Shown here piece after piece: positions 36,460 through 40,732 of a stretch of 40,732 nt of DNA. Source of the stretch: Fragilariopsis cylindrus CCMP1102 (taxonomy: Eukaryota; Bacillariophyta; Bacillariophyceae; Bacillariales; Bacillariaceae); NCBI GenBank assembly GCA_900095095.1, contig FMBT01000187.1:1-40732 (forward strand). Direction: 5' to 3'. The notes beneath the pieces are model-generated. The model did not search any database. It was not told the DNA's origin and saw nothing but the letters and a program-made list of their open reading frames with translations. Each line of letters starts with the position of its first letter. The first letter of the stretch is position 1. Both the position numbers and the translations under genes were made by a program.

Positions 36460-37649
36460 AAATATGATTATTTATTTTGTCATTATGATGCAGATATGTC
36501 TCTCTAATTATATTTGTTTTTTACATTCTATTATTTTGGACGTGCATTCTCTCCTTCTCAGACTTCAGGAATTATAGTATGCTCATGTTAGGGCGTCTAC
36601 TGGGTGGTGTATCGACCTCTCTCCTTTTTAGCGTCTTCGAAGCGTGGTTGATCAAAGCCCACGCCGATGCGGAATTACCTAAACAATGTTTACCGAAATC
36701 ATTTTCATGGGCCGCCTTCGGTAATTCCGCCGTAGCTATCCTGGCCGGTCTTGTCGCAAACAAAATCGCTCATGCTGGCCCGATGGAACCGGTAACGGAT
36801 GTAATTTACAAGGGAGGGTTTTTGAATCCGTTCGACTTGGCGATAGTCTCATTGATCTTTTGTGCCGGTGGGGCCTTCTTTCTATGGGATGAAAATTACG
36901 GAGACACCGGTGAAACAATTAGTGGGGAAAGAGAAACCAACGCGAAGGGGAAAGGAAAATGGCATTCGGCACTAAAGAATGCGTTGACTACCACTCTACG
37001 CAATCGAGACATCGTTCTTTGTGGAGTGATATCGTCCTTTTTTGAAGGATCGATGTACATATTTGTATTCATGTGGACTCCCCTGCTAAAAGCATTTCGC
37101 AAAGAAGGAGAAGGAGATTTGCCATTTGGTTTGATATTTGCTACCTTTATGGTCTGCTGTATGACAGGATCTTCTCTATTTAGTATATTAGTCGAGAAAT
37201 TCCCCGTCGAAAAACTCGGAATTGCTGTTTTTGCGGTCGCCGCATTTGGCATGTCAATCGTCGCGCTAGAAATTAACGATACTGTGTCCTTCCTCGGAAT
37301 GAATCTTTTCGAGATTTGCGTTGGAATGTACTTCCCCATTATGGGGACCATGAAGGGGGGCATCGTACCAGAGGACAAACGAGCTGCTATTTATAACCTA
37401 TACCGTATACCACTAAACTTCATTGTCTTATTTTCGCTTTTGACCGACTTAACACCGAGATTTTCGTTCATGTTGAATGCGACTATGCTAACAATTGCTA
37501 CCGTGCTCCAAGCGGTGCTTTCCAAGAGAAGACTTGAAAGTTTAGGAATACAGGAAAACAATTCTCTGTCGACTGAAGATATTACACCCCTCGTTACTAA
37601 TGGTGAAGTGTCCGATAATTCTTCAACTGATTCATCTTCCGCCGTTTGA
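35988..37649 (+). CDS. MFSD5-type major facilitator (molybdate-anion transporter)
   Basis: Exons 35988-36393 and 36562-37649 (168-nt GTAAGT...CTCAG intron, phase 1) give 497 residues with about twelve hydrophobic helices. The family is suggested by LFVYLLATLSDWLQGPYVYALY, FGSSMIFGSFVGGIADSGGRKK (the MFS loop 2-3 motif), MLMLGRLLGGVSTSLLFSVFEAWLI and SFSWAAFGNSAVAILAGL in the first half. In the second half FEGSMYIFVFMWTPLLKA and PIMGTMKGGIVPEDKRAAIYNLYRIPLN follow. These match the eukaryotic MFSD5/MOT2 molybdate-anion transporter group, first shown in Chlamydomonas. The short cytosolic segment 26-50 is charged, and the C-terminus is acidic and Ser-rich. The intron contains a (TG)n(AG)n microsatellite. 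All frames are intact. Confidence 0.88.
36427..36459. repeat. (TG)n(AG)n dinucleotide repeat
   Basis: Adjacent TG and AG dinucleotide runs inside the transporter intron. Confidence 0.85.
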
Positions 37650-38208
37650 GCGAAATGCATGTATGCTGTGTTGTCGCAGTCTATTTTTCGGATGAGCACT
37701 TAATTTTAAAAAAAAAGAAACCGTCAACATAGGATCGACGTTAGAAGGTATAACTCAAAATGAAATATTGATTACCTGAATTTAATTAGAGATGATATTA
37801 TCTCACTCCTACTTGTTATTAATGATGTTCGAATACTTTGATTCCCTTCCTTTTCTTCCCTAGATATGCATGCCGTCAAGCCGCAAGACAAGTTCGTGTT
37901 ATCGGCAGATTCAGCTCGAGTTTTTAAAAGATAGCATTGAGAACATAATACTTGTATAGTTCTGATCATTTAAAAAAATGCATATTATACATTAATATAT
38001 TTTTCTCTCGTGCAAAAAACATTCATTTATAGTAAAATGTGCCCAGGCATCGATGAGTTTCGAAATCACTTGTTTCCTTGTTCACACACGAAGATCAAAT
38101 TGATTGGTTTTTTTCTTACATTCATTTTCGTGTGTTTAGTAGTCGACCGAACAAACATACATTATGGCGTTGTCCAAATAATAGTGTGCATGGCGCATTC
38201 ACATCACT
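37650..38208. other. Intergenic, convergent 3' ends
   Basis: 559 nt between the transporter and the RWDD2-type gene. AT-rich with an A-run near 37708-37718. No gene is seen. Confidence 0.6.
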
Positions 38209-39360
38209 TCATTTGTGTTGCATTACAAACACTTTGAATTCATCTTCTAGTCCCATTTCTTTCCATGCTTTCGCCATAATGGAAAGATCTTCGATTTCCT
38301 CAAACAATTTCATCATCGTTGTTGATGATTCTAATTCTAATTCGAAATTGATTTCTCCCCGTACGTGGTGTCCCCAATTCCGTCCGAATCCACCCTGAAT
38401 TGACTTATTACCCTTAATCCACGATGTGAATTCGTCACATGCAACAATGGTACCTTCAATTAATACAACACCGGGATAACCGTACTTTAATATTCCAGTG
38501 AGATTCAATTCACGAGCTTCTCGCACAATACTCTTCTTTCGATCAGATGACGTAATATGATGAACCCATATCCATCGACGTCCATTGTGTTTTCCAAAAT
38601 CCACATTGTTCATCGTCGATCTATTGGTATTATCTTGTAATTGCTTCCTCATCTGCTGTCGTTGCAGCAATGATGATATTTCACGGCGACAATGGTCAGA
38701 TATCAAATCCTTGGCATCCTCCATTAAATCTAAAATAGATTCGGTTCCTAGCAATGAGTCAGATTTTTTGTTCAAAATACGCACGATTTCGTCCGTTACA
38801 GACCGTGTTAACGAGAATGATGGTATTGATATCGATGTCATCGTTGTTACGGACTTCATCCGGATCGACGTGACTACAGCAGACGAATATTCTGGATAGC
38901 CCAATGATAGCAGGAATTGAACGGTAGATATTCCTCGAAATACGACAGTATTGTTACTATTATTTTCCTCGTCATCATTATCGTCAACGTCAACGTAGAT
39001 ATCCATGCGGATTTGGATTTCGATTCGTAACTCTGGTATCTTTGACTGTTGAACTTCGTTACAGTTACTGTCCAAACAATCCACATCATCATCGTCAAAG
39101 AGAAAAAGTCCCAGCTTCTTCCGTATTCGTTTCATTTCTTCTCGTCCAGGAGACACGATGCCGAATTTCGACGATTCGGCATTATGCGCTCCAGCGGAAC
39201 CACCGTCAGCATCAGCATCAGCATCATTGCTGTTGCTGTTGCTGTTGTCATCATGTTCTACACCGTAGATAGCTCGAAGGACGTCCGTTTCATTCACGGC
39301 ACGTTCCATTGCTCCCCAGTAATCGTAGTCTTCGCTTGCTATTTCATTTGCTTCATCCAT
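38209..39360 (-). CDS. RWD + DUF1115 (RWDD2-like) protein
   Basis: Uninterrupted 383-residue frame. The N-terminal part (about 10-170) fits an RWD domain: NETDVLRAIYGVE at the start, an IQIRMDIYVDV strand and VQFLLSLGYPEY, whose YP is the typical RWD YPxxxP-like turn in degenerate form. An acidic Asp/Asn insertion interrupts it. The C-terminal part (about 245-375) is DUF1115: RRWIWVHHITSSDRKKSIVREARELNLTGILKYGYPGVVLIEG, then CDEFTSWIKGN and MGLEDEFKVFV. This combination defines the RWDD2 family. RWD domains are protein-protein interaction folds related to ubiquitin E2 enzymes. The biochemical role of RWDD2 is not established. It is divergent from the LSM1-like gene. Confidence 0.86.
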   Translation of the reverse strand: MDEANEIASEDYDYWGAMERAVNETDVLRAIYGVEHDDNSNSNSNDADADADGGSAGAHNAESSKFGIVSPGREEMKRIRKKLGLFLFDDDDVDCLDSNCNEVQQSKIPELRIEIQIRMDIYVDVDDNDDEENNSNNTVVFRGISTVQFLLSLGYPEYSSAVVTSIRMKSVTTMTSISIPSFSLTRSVTDEIVRILNKKSDSLLGTESILDLMEDAKDLISDHCRREISSLLQRQQMRKQLQDNTNRSTMNNVDFGKHNGRRWIWVHHITSSDRKKSIVREARELNLTGILKYGYPGVVLIEGTIVACDEFTSWIKGNKSIQGGFGRNWGHHVRGEINFELELESSTTMMKLFEEIEDLSIMAKAWKEMGLEDEFKVFVMQHK

Positions 39361-39704
39361 TTCTATTGTTTGCTACTGTCTGCCACATGATGAGTGTTCA
39401 AATTACTTGTACTGAATGTGTGTGTGTGTGTGTGTGTGTTCGTCTCGATCCTCTAGTGTATCAATTGAAAATGAAAACTAATCGGCACGAGTTTTTGCCG
39501 ATACTTTAAATATTATTATTACGTGTATTTAACGCGCAACTACTTTCGAAACTTGGGCGTCTGTCGTCTGTTGGTGCTGAGTGTACCTTTACTCTGAAAG
39601 ACTGTCCGATTTTATAGCTTGTGATCATAAATACGTTAGACCATCTCATTCAGAATAAGTCTGTTTCCACAATCAGAATAAGATAATAACAGAAGCCTTT
39701 CATC
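39361..39704. promoter_or_regulatory. Divergent promoter (RWDD2 / LSM1)
   Basis: 344 nt between divergent genes with a (GT)n run at about 39417-39439. No gene is seen. Confidence 0.4.
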
Positions 39705-40732
39705 ATGGACGCGAGTTCCGAACAACAACCCCAGCAGCAGCAGCAGCAGTCTCAACAACAAATGCCGATGCCGCCGACAAACCCACAGGTGGCAGGACGT
39801 CGTCCTAACAACAACAACTACTACAACAACAACAACAATAATATTAATAATAATAACAATACCCAGTCAAAAGGAAGAGGAGGTCGAGGTGATGGTGGAA
39901 GACGCGCAGGTGGTAATGGTGGGAGAGGAGGCCGAGGAGGAGGAGGTCGTGGAGGAAGAAGTCCACCACCACCTCCCGGTAGAGGCAACAATAACAACTT
40001 CGTTGCGAATAAAATCGCACCGAGCACGGGGGTCCCATTCGGACACGTTCCAGCTTATTTACCCGGATCATCTAGTTTGGTAGAAGAATTAGATCAAAGA
40101 ATTATGATTGTTTTAAGAGACGGTCGCCATTTGGTTGGGGTAAGTCGATGTCTCTGTTAATTTATTATAATATGTATGATAATTTGTTACGGGTATGCAT
40201 GCATGCATGCATGTCATTTGTTTTGTCGTCTTTTTTTCTTTGAATTGTGTCTCATATTATTCATTATTTTATTGCATAATATTACTATCATCAACTTCGG
40301 TTTAAAAAATTAAATTGAAATTGAATCCTACTATTAATAATAGACTCTCCGATCTTTCGATCAATTCAGTAACATGGTATTGGACAATGCGTCCGAACGA
40401 AGGTTCCATAATCAAAGTAACAGCAAGATTATCGACGAAGACGGCAACACCAATAACAGTACTAACAAAAAGATTACATACTTCACGGATGTACCATTGG
40501 GGATGTATATTGTTCGTGGTGATTCGGTCGTATTACTCGGTCAGGTGGGTCTGAAGAAGAAGAGGAAAATAACAACGCAGTTTCACAACAACATACGGCG
40601 ATGATAGTTTCAATGAAACGATTACAACTTGACGAGTTTGAAGCGATGGTTGCCGCTAATGAAGACGATGATAAAGCTGTGGCGGAAGTAGAAGTAGCAG
40701 GAGAAGATGAATCGAAATCTTTAGAATGGGAT
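39705..40732 (+). CDS. LSM1: LSM1-like protein with Q/N and RGG-rich N-terminus (3' partial)
   Basis: Exon 1 is 39705-40139 and exon 2 starts at 40344 after a 204-nt GTAAGT...AATAG intron in phase 0. The Sm fold is clear: SSLVEELDQRIMIVLRDGRHLVG joins TLRSFDQFSNMVLDNASER (Sm1), and VPLGMYIVRGDSVVLLGQVG is Sm2 in its LSM1 form. LSM1 defines the cytoplasmic LSM1-7 ring, which binds oligoadenylated mRNA 3' ends and promotes decapping. The first ~115 residues are an unusual disordered region with poly-Gln, poly-Asn, an RGG/GGRGG block and poly-Pro. A missing base near 40552 is needed to pass from GQVGL into EEEEENNN...MKRLQLDEFEAMVAANEDD, which fits LSM1's C-terminal extension. The gene runs off the right edge. 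Confidence 0.88.

Overview
This is a gene-dense stretch of a eukaryotic nuclear genome, most likely a diatom (probably pennate). Four nuclear genes for plastid proteins (ClpP, ABC-F ATPase, glutamyl-tRNA synthetase, ferredoxin-NADP reductase) begin with a signal peptide that runs into an ASAFAP-like cleavage motif (AQGFAP, CEAFGP, IASAFV, ASAFAP). That motif is the plastid-targeting signature of algae with secondary red plastids. Introns are short (127-433 nt) with GTAAGT-type donors and AG acceptors. Noncoding DNA is AT-rich, and many proteins carry poly-Asn, poly-Asp, poly-Gln or poly-Ser runs encoded by triplet microsatellites.

Layout from left to right: phytochelatin synthase-like protein (+, 716-1939); single-pass membrane protein with a propeller-like ectodomain (-, 2114-4692); TatD-family nuclease (+, 5183-6703); two consecutive methyltransferase-like genes (-, 6814-8044 and 8466-10015); plastid ClpP (+, 10273-11471); DUF1769 protein (-, 11784-14432); plastid ABC-F ATPase (+, 14987-17324); secreted acidic cysteine-containing protein with a GPI-like tail (+, 18181-19019), flanked by two copies of a ~110-bp repeat; thiol dioxygenase of the ADO/PCO family (+, 20217-21911); DNAJC11-like mitochondrial J-protein (+, 22721-25240); MDR zinc dehydrogenase (-, 25626-26862); mitochondrial carrier (+, 27338-28500); a 1.4-kb gap with a cluster of hairpins; plastid glutamyl-tRNA synthetase fused to an EMAPII tRNA-binding domain (+, 29946-33151); ferredoxin-NADP reductase (+, 33880-35323); MFSD5-type transporter (+, 35988-37649); RWDD2-type protein (-, 38209-39360); and an LSM1-like protein with an RGG-rich N-terminus that runs off the right edge (+, 39705-40732).

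The genes are not an operon-like pathway. There are loose themes: plastid maintenance and photosynthesis (ClpP, ABC-F, GluRS, FNR), mitochondria (DNAJC11 next to a carrier), metal or molybdate handling (phytochelatin synthase, MFSD5) and oxygen/thiol sensing (ADO/PCO).

The most striking global feature is that ten of the eighteen genes read correctly only after one or more single-base frame corrections, about twenty in all. Most are missing bases and most lie in or beside homopolymers. After correction each gene's length becomes a multiple of three. This pattern looks more like residual long-read indels than decay, but it clusters strongly by gene. A second global signal is an apparent excess of the 7-mer TACTGTA/TACAGTA in the intergenic DNA and introns. 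No CRISPR array, IS element, rRNA or convincing tRNA was seen. I found no single new multi-gene system; the candidates worth following are listed as findings.
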